NCBI GenBank assembly: GCA_910585235.1
Contig: CAJUCM010000011.1
Location: 1 to 39,622 of the forward strand
Length of the DNA stretch: 39,622 nucleotides
Direction of reading: 5' to 3'
DNA from: an uncultured Christensenella sp.
GTDB taxonomy: Bacteria; Bacillota; Clostridia; Christensenellales; Borkfalkiaceae
In this document: piece after piece, positions 1-8,106 of the stretch
Numbering within the stretch: position 1 is the stretch's first letter
Layout: each line of letters opens with the position of its first letter
Translations under genes and position numbers: made by a program
Notes under the pieces: generated by a model
Database searches by the model: none
Told to the model about the DNA's origin: nothing
Seen by the model: the letters and a program-made list of their open reading frames with translations, nothing else

Positions 1-114
1 TACCTCGATATGACGAAGGCGTCCGTCATGAGCTGGGCGCTCTTTGCGGTGGCGTTTGCATTGCAGCTGATCGTCTATAAAGTCCGCAACAGGAGGATGA
101 AAGATGAATACTGA
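1..114 (+). CDS. Sugar ABC transporter permease, C-terminal end (partial)
   Basis: Only the last 37 codons are in the window, ending at the TGA at 112-114. They encode a final hydrophobic helix (SWALFAVAFALQLIVYKV) followed by a short basic tail (RNRRMKDEY), the usual end of a CUT1-family (MalF/LplB-type) binding-protein-dependent permease. The gene overlaps the next permease by 11 bases, so the two are translationally coupled and almost certainly form the heterodimeric membrane channel. The assignment rests on this context more than on the short fragment itself. Confidence 0.7.
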   Translation, partial: YLDMTKASVMSWALFAVAFALQLIVYKVRNRRMKDEY

Positions 115-1003
115 GACGGTTTCGGTAACTGCAAAAAAGAGGATCAATACCCGCTATCTCGTCACAAGCATCGTGATCTTTTTGTTGCTGTTGTTTTATG
201 CGATCATCCTGTTTGCGCCGTTCTATGTGATTTTGGATTATTCGATCACCTCCAACGAGGAACTGTTTGTGACGCAGGGTTTTCGCTGGTTCCCCAAAAA
301 GGTTTCGTTCGAGGGATATGCGATGGTATTCCGCGAGGACCCTTGGAGCGACGGGATCCCGACGCTCGTCACGGGCTTTTTCAACACCATGTGGCAGACC
401 CTTCTGCCCCTCGTGGTGGGGCTTTTGGTTTCGGGATTTTCGGCGTTCTGCTTTGCAAAGCTCCGTTTTCCCGGCAAAGAAAAAATCTTTCTCGTGCATA
501 TCGCCACTATGACGATGCTCGTCGGCGTGTTCGGAATGTCCTCGTACTTCTTCTGGCAGGCGCTGGGACTTTCGGAATCCGTTCTGCCGCTGATCCTGCC
601 GGGGCTGTTCGGCGGGGCGGGGACGGTGTTCTTTTTAAGAATGTATTTCGAGAGTATCGGAAACGAGATCATCGAGGCGGCGAAGATCGACGGGGCGGGA
701 ATCTTCCGCATTTATTTCAGCATGGTCATACCGCTGGCGGTTCCCGCGTTCTTGACGCAGTTCATTTTCGGGTTCGTGGGCGGTTATAACAGTTACGCGG
801 GACCTTTATTGTATCTCATCGGAAAACCGTCCGAGTGGCCGTTGCAACTCGTGCTGTCGCAGATCCTCGGCATTTACACGACGGGGAATTTCAATACGAC
901 CTGCGCGGCGGCGCTCATGTGTATGCTGCCCCTCATCGTCATTTACATTTTTCTGCAAAAGTGGTTCCTCGAAGGGATCGCGGTTGGCGGAAGCAAAGAA
1001 TAA
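104..1003 (+). CDS. Carbohydrate ABC transporter permease (MalG/LplC type)
   Basis: A 299-residue inner-membrane permease of the CUT1 carbohydrate ABC family. It has six hydrophobic segments, the first at about residues 18-45. The cytoplasmic EAA loop, which docks to the ATPase, begins at residue 191 (EAAKIDGAG, then IPLAVPAF). The start at 104 lies inside the preceding permease gene and follows an AGGAGG at 91-96. No binding protein or ATPase gene is visible; the binding protein is probably upstream of the window, and the ATPase may be a shared MsmX-type protein, as is common in Firmicutes. The glycosidases directly downstream suggest that the imported sugars are oligosaccharides released from a branched plant polysaccharide. 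Confidence 0.93.
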   Translation: MNTETVSVTAKKRINTRYLVTSIVIFLLLLFYAIILFAPFYVILDYSITSNEELFVTQGFRWFPKKVSFEGYAMVFREDPWSDGIPTLVTGFFNTMWQTLLPLVVGLLVSGFSAFCFAKLRFPGKEKIFLVHIATMTMLVGVFGMSSYFFWQALGLSESVLPLILPGLFGGAGTVFFLRMYFESIGNEIIEAAKIDGAGIFRIYFSMVIPLAVPAFLTQFIFGFVGGYNSYAGPLLYLIGKPSEWPLQLVLSQILGIYTTGNFNTTCAAALMCMLPLIVIYIFLQKWFLEGIAVGGSKE

Positions 1004-1028
1004 GGAAAAAGGAATAAGGAGGAACTTT

Positions 1029-2543
1029 ATGAACAAAAAGGGAACAGGCGCGTTGGCTCTCGCCCTCGGCGCGGTGATGATCGCATCGTTTGCAGGGTGC
1101 GACGGCGCGGGCGTCATGGCGTTCGACGCGGGAAAACAGCTCGAAGAGGGAACGTATGCGGGCAATCTATTTACCTCGAACCCCGTATCGGGGATCGACC
1201 TCGGAGCGGACCCGACGATCCTCTATGAGGACGGCTGGTACTATTGCTATCCCACGACTTCTTTTCCGATCAACGGCGGCGGATACGGCGTGTACCGCTC
1301 CAAAGATCTTTGGAATTGGGAGGACTTGGGCGCGTGCTACGTCGCGCGGGGAGACGGCTGGGCGCATGACGGATTCTGGGCGCCGGAAGTCACGAAAATC
1401 GACGGGAAGTTCTATCTCTTCGCTTCGGGCAGAAGGGTGGACGGTCGCTTGGAGAATAATGAGCGCCATGCGATCGGCGTTGCGGTCGCCGACAACCCTT
1501 GGGGACCTTTTGAAGATTTCCTCGACGAAAGAGGGGAGCCCGTCGTATTCAAGCCCGACTATTCGGTGATCGACGCGGACGTCTTTCAGGACGACGACGG
1601 AAAAATTTATTTTTACTATACCAAAGAGTGGATCGACAATCCCGTAACGGACAGCTTGATCGGCGCAGAGCGCGAGAGCCAGATTTACGGCGTAGAGATC
1701 GAGAATGCGGACGGCTATTTTGCGTTCAAGGGCGAGCCGAAGCTCCTTGTGCGCCCGTCGCTTAATTGGCATCACTTCGTGACGGAGGCGCCGCACATGC
1801 ACAAGGCGAACGGGATCTATTATCTCACCTATTCTTCGGGACAGGATAAGCAGTACTCCGTCGGGTGTATGCTCGGCAATTCTCCGCTCGGCGATTTCAG
1901 TCATGCCGAGGAGAGCAGAATTTTATACAGCGATTCCGATTCTCAGCTTCTCTCCTGTTCGGGGCATCACGCGTTCGTGACCTCGCCGGAGGGGGATAGC
2001 TATATCATCTATCACACCTGCGTCGATGCGACGGAATTTACCTGGGACAGAAATATCCGCGTGGACAGGGTGTGGTATAAAGAGGACGGCATTCTCTGCG
2101 CGGGACCGACGGCGGAATACGTATGGTATCCCCGCGAGCGGATCGGCTATTACAACATTGCGCCCGAAGGGACGGTGACGGCGACGGACGGCGTGAACGA
2201 AGCGTCCCTTCTCAACGATAACCGCATCGTCGTGAACTGGAACAACCTCGATTACGAGTGGAAGTGCGAAAAGACGAGCGCGACCGTCAGGGTAAAATTC
2301 GACGGGGCGCGCGCCGTAAAAGCCGTGATGATCTATTCGTCCGTCGATAAATACGCAAACATTATCGAGAGCGCGAAGGTGACGGTTGCGGGCGTGACGC
2401 AGGAAGTGAAGTTTATTCAGTTCCAGACGGGCGTCGCCATTCTCGAACTTGAAAAGGCGGTCTCCGTCAGCGACGTTAAAATCGAGGTTTCGGCAACGGA
2501 CGGCGAGCTTGCGCTCAGCGAAATCGTCGTTTTGGGACTTTAA
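1029..2543 (+). CDS. GH43-family lipoprotein (arabinosidase/xylosidase/galactosidase type)
   Basis: A 504-residue secreted lipoprotein. I chose the ATG at 1029 because AGGAGG lies just before it and a signal peptide begins there, with the lipobox FAGC giving Cys24. Residues about 55-390 look like a five-bladed beta-propeller of glycoside hydrolase family 43. They carry the general base Asp61 (GADPT), the pKa-modulating Asp182 (VIDADVF, then DDDGK) and the general acid Glu253 (TEAPHM). Residues about 395-504 form a separate beta-rich domain, probably carbohydrate-binding. GH43 enzymes remove alpha-L-arabinofuranose, beta-xylose or beta-1,3-galactose from plant polymers; the exact substrate cannot be read from sequence. 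Lipid anchoring would keep it at the outer face of the membrane beside the sugar transporter encoded upstream. Confidence 0.9.
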   Translation: MNKKGTGALALALGAVMIASFAGCDGAGVMAFDAGKQLEEGTYAGNLFTSNPVSGIDLGADPTILYEDGWYYCYPTTSFPINGGGYGVYRSKDLWNWEDLGACYVARGDGWAHDGFWAPEVTKIDGKFYLFASGRRVDGRLENNERHAIGVAVADNPWGPFEDFLDERGEPVVFKPDYSVIDADVFQDDDGKIYFYYTKEWIDNPVTDSLIGAERESQIYGVEIENADGYFAFKGEPKLLVRPSLNWHHFVTEAPHMHKANGIYYLTYSSGQDKQYSVGCMLGNSPLGDFSHAEESRILYSDSDSQLLSCSGHHAFVTSPEGDSYIIYHTCVDATEFTWDRNIRVDRVWYKEDGILCAGPTAEYVWYPRERIGYYNIAPEGTVTATDGVNEASLLNDNRIVVNWNNLDYEWKCEKTSATVRVKFDGARAVKAVMIYSSVDKYANIIESAKVTVAGVTQEVKFIQFQTGVAILELEKAVSVSDVKIEVSATDGELALSEIVVLGL

Positions 2544-2562
2544 GGAACAAGGGAGGAAAATT

Positions 2563-5500
2563 ATGAAAAAGAAAACCAAATGGATCGCCGCTACGGCTTC
2601 GGCGGCATGTGCCGCTTTTTTGGCGGGGTGCGGAGTTGAATTATTGGACGATCCCGTCATACAGGATCCCGCCGATCCCTATACGCCGCCCGTTGCGGAA
2701 ATCACCGTGGACGGATTTGACAGCGAGGATTGCTGGGGATCCGCGCCCGTGCATACGTTCGGCATTGCAGACGGCGCGACCGTCCGCCTGTGGTTCGGCG
2801 AAAAGGGCATGGGAATTTTTCTGACGGCAAAGGACTCTACTTATAACGCGCTCAAAAACGATCCCGACCAGTGCGATAGAATGGAAGTGTTCTTCGATCC
2901 GCTCCTGAACGGTCCGCGCGAAAACGGAAAACCCAATTGGGACGACATCGCGCTCCGCCTCGGCGTAAACGGCGATTTTACCGCTTGGTTCGGTCACGAC
3001 AACAATACGGACGGCTATTGCTGGACGAATTCCTACGTCGATTTCGACTTTGTCTCCCTGTACGACGAAGCGGCGAACAGTTACAGTCAGGAACTGTACG
3101 TTCCCTATAAGAGCCTGAATCTTGCGGGAAAACCCGACGAGATCGGCATGGCGTTCAATCAGGTGGATATTATCGAGCCTCTCAAAGACTGGTGGGTCAA
3201 TCAGGGCGTGCGCGTCAATTCCGTTATGGACGGAATCGAGCTGAGCGACGTGAACGCCTATCCGCTCTTCAACAACAAGGGCGAGCGGATCGCCCGCAAG
3301 ACTTTGGAGGAAGTGTTTGCGGAATCCGACTATGAAAGCTATACGCCCCGCGCGGGGGATATGAAGCGGATCGATACGATCTTCACGGGGAGCGGAATGT
3401 ACGTGCGTGCGATCCGCGACACGAAGGGGAAAGAGCCTGCGCTCATCGATCCCGAAGCGGGTTGGTGGTCGGACGGCTGGCTCACTTCGGTGACGGTCGA
3501 CCTCGATTCCGAAGACGGTCCGTGCGGAACCGACGATCTCCGCCGCGTTCAGGCGGTCATCCGCCCGTCGGGAAACTACGCCGTATCGAGCGGCGGTCAA
3601 TGGGTCGGCGACTGGGGTTCCTCGATCAAGCTCGGCGTCCGCCAACAGAGCATTTATAACGCGGCGACTTCGGAATACGCCGTCATGGCATACATTCCCT
3701 ATACGGCGGCGGGCATGAAAGAAGCGTCTTCGCGCGTCGCGCTGTGGCCCTTTATCGGCAATCCCGACGATACTTCGCTCTACGTGCAGTACGACCCCGC
3801 AACGGGGGAAATCGTCTCCGATCCCTATGACGGAGAGACGTGGGAAGAGTATCTCGCGCAGTTTGCGGGCGAGAGCGCAAAATTCGAGGGCGCGTGGGAG
3901 ACGGAGCTTTCGGACGGCACGAAGTTGCAGGCGAAGCCGACGGCGGACGGGATCTATGTGCGCCGCTCGATGAACTTTACGAACGCTACATTCCCGTTCC
4001 TTCTGAATGTCGGAGATTTCTATGCGGACGACGCGTGGAGCAAAGGTTTTGTCCGCGATCTCTTTGTGGACCTCGGCGGCGAGGGCGGAGACCGTTGCGA
4101 CGCCAACGACTTTAAGATCACGCACTTTATCGACGGTCGGTTTATTCTCTTTCAACGGAGCGCGGACGGCACGAAGTGGGAAGCGCTCGGCACGTCGGTG
4201 CAGCAACAGGGAAACAGAAAGCAGGTCGACGGCTTCAAGTTCTGGATCGACCTCAACGGAATGCAGTACGAGACGGCGAATCAGACGGGAACGGCATGGA
4301 TCTGCTTCTATGCCTCCAACGAAAAGACGGGCTTGACGGATACGCCCGAAGCGGTCGGAATCGGGATCAACCTCTCCGCAGAGGACGAGGGCATTCCCTC
4401 TAAGTACACGCCCGTCGGCGCAAGTAAACTGCCGCCCCGCGAGGACGCGACCTTCGACGGCGCATGGACGAGAGAGGCGAACGGTACGACCTTACAGGTG
4501 AAGCTCCTCTCTGAGGGCATTTACGTCCGCCAGTCGCTCAGCGTGGACAATCAGACGATCCCGTCCGCGCATCTGGACGCAGGCGATTGGTGGAGCGACG
4601 GCTGGTGCAAGGATCTGATCGTCAACTTTGACGCGGGCGTCAATCGGTTCGACAGTAACGATTATAAAGTCACTTACCGCCCGAACGGCGATTTCAGACT
4701 CATGAAACACAACGGCAGTTCGTTTGCCGACGTCGTTTCCGGTCACTGGAATGCCGACCCCATCCGCGGTTATGACTTCTGGGTGGATATGAACGGCTTG
4801 CAGTACGATACGGCAAATCAGACGGGTAAGATCTGGGTTTGCTTCTATGCGGAATACGATAAAATCGGATTGAGCGAAAATCCGTCGTCCGTCTCGTTCT
4901 ACGTGCCCGGCGACAGCGCGGAAAACAACGTTTCCACTTATGTGCCCGTCAACGGGTCGGGCGAGTACGCCAATAAAAACACCGTATTTGACGGCGCATG
5001 GGAAGCGGCGACGCCCAGCGGAGACAGAGTGTTTGCAAAGGCGACCGAAGAAGGCGTGTATGCGCGCGTTACGATTCCCGTCAACAATCAGAGGATTCCC
5101 TCTATGAATCCGTCCGATCATTGGTGGAGCGACGGCTGGTGTAAAGACTTGTTCGTCAATGCAAACGGACTTGTCAAGACGTTCGACGGGAACGATTATA
5201 AAATCACTTATCGCCCGAACGGCGATTTCAGGCTCATGCAAAAGAGCGGAAACGGCTATGACGACGTCGTGAAGGATCACTGGGACGCAACGCCCCTTGA
5301 CGGGTTCGACTTCTGGATCGACATGAACGGGTTGAAGTACGACGAGAACGGGCAGAACGGCACGGTCTATGCCTGCTTCTTCGTCACGAACGCACGGTCG
5401 GGCTTGACGCAAAAACCCGAAGCGGTCGGGATCGGTTGGAATCTGACGCCAGAACAGGAGACGGATCCCTCGATGTGGACGACGCTCGGCAATAAAAACG

Positions 5501-6549
5501 CCGTGTTTGCAAACGCCTGGAACAGCTATACCGTAGCGGGCAACAACACGGTCGTGGTTGCCGCAACGGACGACGGCGTTTACTTCAAGGTTTCGTATAA
5601 GGTGTATTCGTCGGAAGTTCCGAGCGTGGCGAACTGGGACAATATTTGGGGCAATTCCTGTCGGCATGAAATTTTCATCAATCTCGACGGAAGCAGTACG
5701 GCGTTTAATACGAACGTATTCAAAATTACCGCTATGACGAACGGATACAACCGAATGTTCCGCGGAGGCGGTGCGAATTGGGATGCGGGCGAGTTGCATT
5801 CCGATATTACGAACAGATCGGTTGCCGGACTCGAATATTGGACTGACGCAAACGGGATTGAATACGATACGGCGAATCAGACGGGCGTCATGTGGTATTG
5901 CGTGTATATCTCTTACAGTCTGGGGGGGGGTACGCTGACGCAGAAGACTTCGAGTATCGGCTTTGCGCTCAACCCCGACGGGGCGAACGAAATGAAGCCC
6001 GAAACTTATACCGTGCTGACCGATAAGACCCTGCCGTTTGCGAACGCGGTTAAGACGACGATGAACGGCAATAAATTCGAGGTGGCGGCGGACGATACGG
6101 CGATTTACGTCCGCATGGCGGTATCCGTGAACAACGAAAATCTGCCTTCCGAGGTGAATTGGTCGAATCTGTATGGTGGCGCTCATCCCAGAGATATGTT
6201 TATCAACGTGAACGTCGGCGTCACGCAACAGAATACCGCAAATCTTTTTAAGATCACGGGTATGGAGAACGGATATAACCGGATGTTCCGCGGCGGGGGC
6301 GCGAGTTGGGACGCGGGGGAACTGCATTCGGATATTACAAACACAAATAACGTCGAGGGGCTCGAATACTGGACGGACGCTAACGGATTGGTGTACGACA
6401 TCGGCGGTCAGACGGGCGAAATGTGGTATTGCTTCCGACTTACCTATTCGCTTGCGGGTCTGAGCGGAAAGCCCGCGCAAGTGGGCATTGCTGCAGGGAT
6501 CGGCGAAGAAACGAATCCCGCAGTCTATCAGAACGTCACGTTAAACTGA
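2563..6549 (+). CDS. Large lipoprotein made of tandem CBM9/DOMON-like carbohydrate-binding modules
   Basis: A 1328-residue lipoprotein. The ATG at 2563 follows GGGAGG and opens a signal peptide whose lipobox ends FLAGC (Cys23). Residues about 45-240 resemble a family 9 carbohydrate-binding module (EITVDGFDSEDCW, later RMEVFFDP). A related, more divergent module follows to about 435. Five clearly homologous modules then start near residues 441, 631, 809, 982 and 1159, each opening with [ATV]-[FV]-x-[GN]-A-[WV]. They share WWSDGWCKDL or DMFIN-type cores, a D-x-N-G-[LM]-x-Y-[DE] stretch and a final G-[IF] strand. I see no catalytic domain or other surface anchor. It is likely a surface glycan-binding protein that holds substrate for the flanking GH43, GH-D and GH2 enzymes. 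A run of nine G lies inside the sixth module. Confidence 0.8.
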   Translation: MKKKTKWIAATASAACAAFLAGCGVELLDDPVIQDPADPYTPPVAEITVDGFDSEDCWGSAPVHTFGIADGATVRLWFGEKGMGIFLTAKDSTYNALKNDPDQCDRMEVFFDPLLNGPRENGKPNWDDIALRLGVNGDFTAWFGHDNNTDGYCWTNSYVDFDFVSLYDEAANSYSQELYVPYKSLNLAGKPDEIGMAFNQVDIIEPLKDWWVNQGVRVNSVMDGIELSDVNAYPLFNNKGERIARKTLEEVFAESDYESYTPRAGDMKRIDTIFTGSGMYVRAIRDTKGKEPALIDPEAGWWSDGWLTSVTVDLDSEDGPCGTDDLRRVQAVIRPSGNYAVSSGGQWVGDWGSSIKLGVRQQSIYNAATSEYAVMAYIPYTAAGMKEASSRVALWPFIGNPDDTSLYVQYDPATGEIVSDPYDGETWEEYLAQFAGESAKFEGAWETELSDGTKLQAKPTADGIYVRRSMNFTNATFPFLLNVGDFYADDAWSKGFVRDLFVDLGGEGGDRCDANDFKITHFIDGRFILFQRSADGTKWEALGTSVQQQGNRKQVDGFKFWIDLNGMQYETANQTGTAWICFYASNEKTGLTDTPEAVGIGINLSAEDEGIPSKYTPVGASKLPPREDATFDGAWTREANGTTLQVKLLSEGIYVRQSLSVDNQTIPSAHLDAGDWWSDGWCKDLIVNFDAGVNRFDSNDYKVTYRPNGDFRLMKHNGSSFADVVSGHWNADPIRGYDFWVDMNGLQYDTANQTGKIWVCFYAEYDKIGLSENPSSVSFYVPGDSAENNVSTYVPVNGSGEYANKNTVFDGAWEAATPSGDRVFAKATEEGVYARVTIPVNNQRIPSMNPSDHWWSDGWCKDLFVNANGLVKTFDGNDYKITYRPNGDFRLMQKSGNGYDDVVKDHWDATPLDGFDFWIDMNGLKYDENGQNGTVYACFFVTNARSGLTQKPEAVGIGWNLTPEQETDPSMWTTLGNKNAVFANAWNSYTVAGNNTVVVAATDDGVYFKVSYKVYSSEVPSVANWDNIWGNSCRHEIFINLDGSSTAFNTNVFKITAMTNGYNRMFRGGGANWDAGELHSDITNRSVAGLEYWTDANGIEYDTANQTGVMWYCVYISYSLGGGTLTQKTSSIGFALNPDGANEMKPETYTVLTDKTLPFANAVKTTMNGNKFEVAADDTAIYVRMAVSVNNENLPSEVNWSNLYGGAHPRDMFINVNVGVTQQNTANLFKITGMENGYNRMFRGGGASWDAGELHSDITNTNNVEGLEYWTDANGLVYDIGGQTGEMWYCFRLTYSLAGLSGKPAQVGIAAGIGEETNPAVYQNVTLN
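3883..6546 (+). repeat. Five tandem protein-module repeats of about 510-570 bp
   Basis: Homologous module starts are at about 3883, 4453, 4987, 5506 and 6037. Modules 4 and 5 share the protein core WWSDGWCKDL and a second core reading YRPNGDFRLM. Modules 6 and 7 share NGYNRMFRGGGA and DAGELHSDIT. Similarity is high enough at DNA level in these cores to allow unequal crossing-over, so module number may vary between strains. Confidence 0.85.
5932..5940 (+). repeat. Homopolymeric G9 tract inside a coding region
   Basis: Nine consecutive G encode Gly-Gly-Gly at SLGGGTLTQ in the sixth module of the large lipoprotein. The equivalent position of module 7 reads SLAGLSG and has no such run, so module structure does not require it. 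Slippage would shift the frame and remove the last module and a half. Confidence 0.6.
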
Positions 6550-6573
6550 AATTAAAAAACGGATCGGAATGAA

Positions 6574-8085
6574 ATGAAAAAACAAACGGAAACGTGCGCC
6601 ATGCACGGGTACTGGTGCACCTGGCTCACGCAGAATTATCTGGCAGGCAAGTCCTGCGCCGAAGAGAAGCGAACGGAACAAAGTCTTATCGGCGATCAGG
6701 GTGCAAAACTTGCCAGAAGCTACATGAACGAAAAAGCCGTGTTTGAAAAAGACGGCTGGGCGGAGCAGTGGGAAGGCGTAAAGAGCGATCTCTACCTCAT
6801 GCTGGACGACGGGTGGGACGTGCCTTACGGGGTGCATCCCGCCGACCGAAGGGACGCGTTCGGCTCGATCGAAGTCAACGAGGAGCGGTTTCCCTGCACC
6901 GCGGGGAAAACTCCCGCGGAGCGGTTATCGGTTTTGAACGAAAGAGCAAAAGCCTGCGGCTGGAAGGGGATCGGAATATGGGTCGCGGCACAGCGCTGCG
7001 GAAAAGATTACGAGAAACCTTTTTCCGCCGTGGACGAAGCATATTGGCGGGAGCGCATTCTGTGGTGCAAACAGGCGGGCGTGACCTACTGGAAAGTGGA
7101 TTGGGGAACGCTCGAACACGACAACGCGTTCCGCAGGTTTTTGAGCGAGACCGCAAAGGAACTGTTTCCCGCGCTTACGGTTGAACACGCGATCTGCTGT
7201 CCGCCCCTCAACGGGGTTGAAAACGTTTCCGATCCCGATTTGCACGGCAGATTCTGCGGGGATCCAAAGACCTGCGCGCTGGCGGAGACGGCGGTCTCGT
7301 TCAGTGAGGTGTTCCGCACTTACGACGTGTTGCAGCCGCTGTCCGTCGCGACGACGCTCGACCGCGCGGGGTATCTTCTGCCGAGGGCAAAGGGCTTTCT
7401 GAACGTGGAGGACGAAGTGTATCTTGCCGCCGCGCTCGGCTGTCAGACGGGCGTCATGCGCGGTATTTACGGCAAGGGAATTGACGCGTGGGACGACAGC
7501 GAACGGCTGGAAGAGGTGAAAGCGGCGATCCTGTGGCAGCGCACGGCTCCGCCGTTTGCGGGCGGAACCTGCACGGTCGGCGACGAGATCCTCTTTGACG
7601 ACTATACGTTCCGCGACGACGAAGTCTGGTATTGGGGCGCGAACGGAAAACGCATTGTGCAGGGAGCTCCCGTTTCGTTGGCGCGCAATCTTCCGCTTCC
7701 GCTTGTGCGGGCGGGAAAGTCGGGCGAAAAACCGTTCGCGGTCGCTTCTCTTCATCCGAACGGCAATTATGCGGTGGCGGTTCTGCCCCGCACGATCGGC
7801 GGAAAACGGAGCTACGTCGGCGGGGAGATCGTCTGTACGCTGTGCGGTCGTCCCGATCGGATCGCTTTGTTCGGAGTAGCGGATTCGGTCGTCTTTCGCA
7901 GGGAGGACGGCGTAAAACTCAAAAGGGTGACGGCAAAGAGTATGCTCGGCGGCGGGGAGACGGAAATTCCCGTGTTTGCGGAAAAGGACGGATTTACAGC
8001 CGATCGGAACGTGTTTCGTCTGTGGCGGGCAAACGATCGTTCCGCACCCGCGCTTCTTTTTGCGATCGAGTATGAAAATCTATAA
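6574..8085 (+). CDS. Alpha-galactosidase-like glycoside hydrolase (clan GH-D, GH27/GH36-like)
   Basis: A 503-residue enzyme with no signal peptide, so cytoplasmic. The TIM-barrel signatures of clan GH-D are visible: LMLDDGWDVPYG at about residues 76-87, the strand-4 motif YWKVDWG with candidate nucleophile Asp176, and GIGIWVAAQ at 132-140. A C-terminal beta-sandwich occupies about residues 390-503. The usual GH27/GH36 acid/base region is not obvious by eye, so I keep the family loose. It starts 24 bases after the large lipoprotein gene with only a weak ribosome binding site, suggesting co-transcription. The likely role is to remove alpha-galactosyl (or related alpha-linked) ends from imported oligosaccharides. 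Confidence 0.75.
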   Translation: MKKQTETCAMHGYWCTWLTQNYLAGKSCAEEKRTEQSLIGDQGAKLARSYMNEKAVFEKDGWAEQWEGVKSDLYLMLDDGWDVPYGVHPADRRDAFGSIEVNEERFPCTAGKTPAERLSVLNERAKACGWKGIGIWVAAQRCGKDYEKPFSAVDEAYWRERILWCKQAGVTYWKVDWGTLEHDNAFRRFLSETAKELFPALTVEHAICCPPLNGVENVSDPDLHGRFCGDPKTCALAETAVSFSEVFRTYDVLQPLSVATTLDRAGYLLPRAKGFLNVEDEVYLAAALGCQTGVMRGIYGKGIDAWDDSERLEEVKAAILWQRTAPPFAGGTCTVGDEILFDDYTFRDDEVWYWGANGKRIVQGAPVSLARNLPLPLVRAGKSGEKPFAVASLHPNGNYAVAVLPRTIGGKRSYVGGEIVCTLCGRPDRIALFGVADSVVFRREDGVKLKRVTAKSMLGGGETEIPVFAEKDGFTADRNVFRLWRANDRSAPALLFAIEYENL

Positions 8086-8106
8086 AAATCAAGGGAGAAA
8101 ATTGTG

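Noticed and set aside
4492..6480. A 662-codon minus-strand open frame opposite the large lipoprotein, and similar long minus-strand frames up to 12.3 kb
   Set aside because: They mirror GC-rich, strongly biased plus-strand codons, carry no recognisable domain or ribosome binding site, and the plus-strand genes have clear family motifs.
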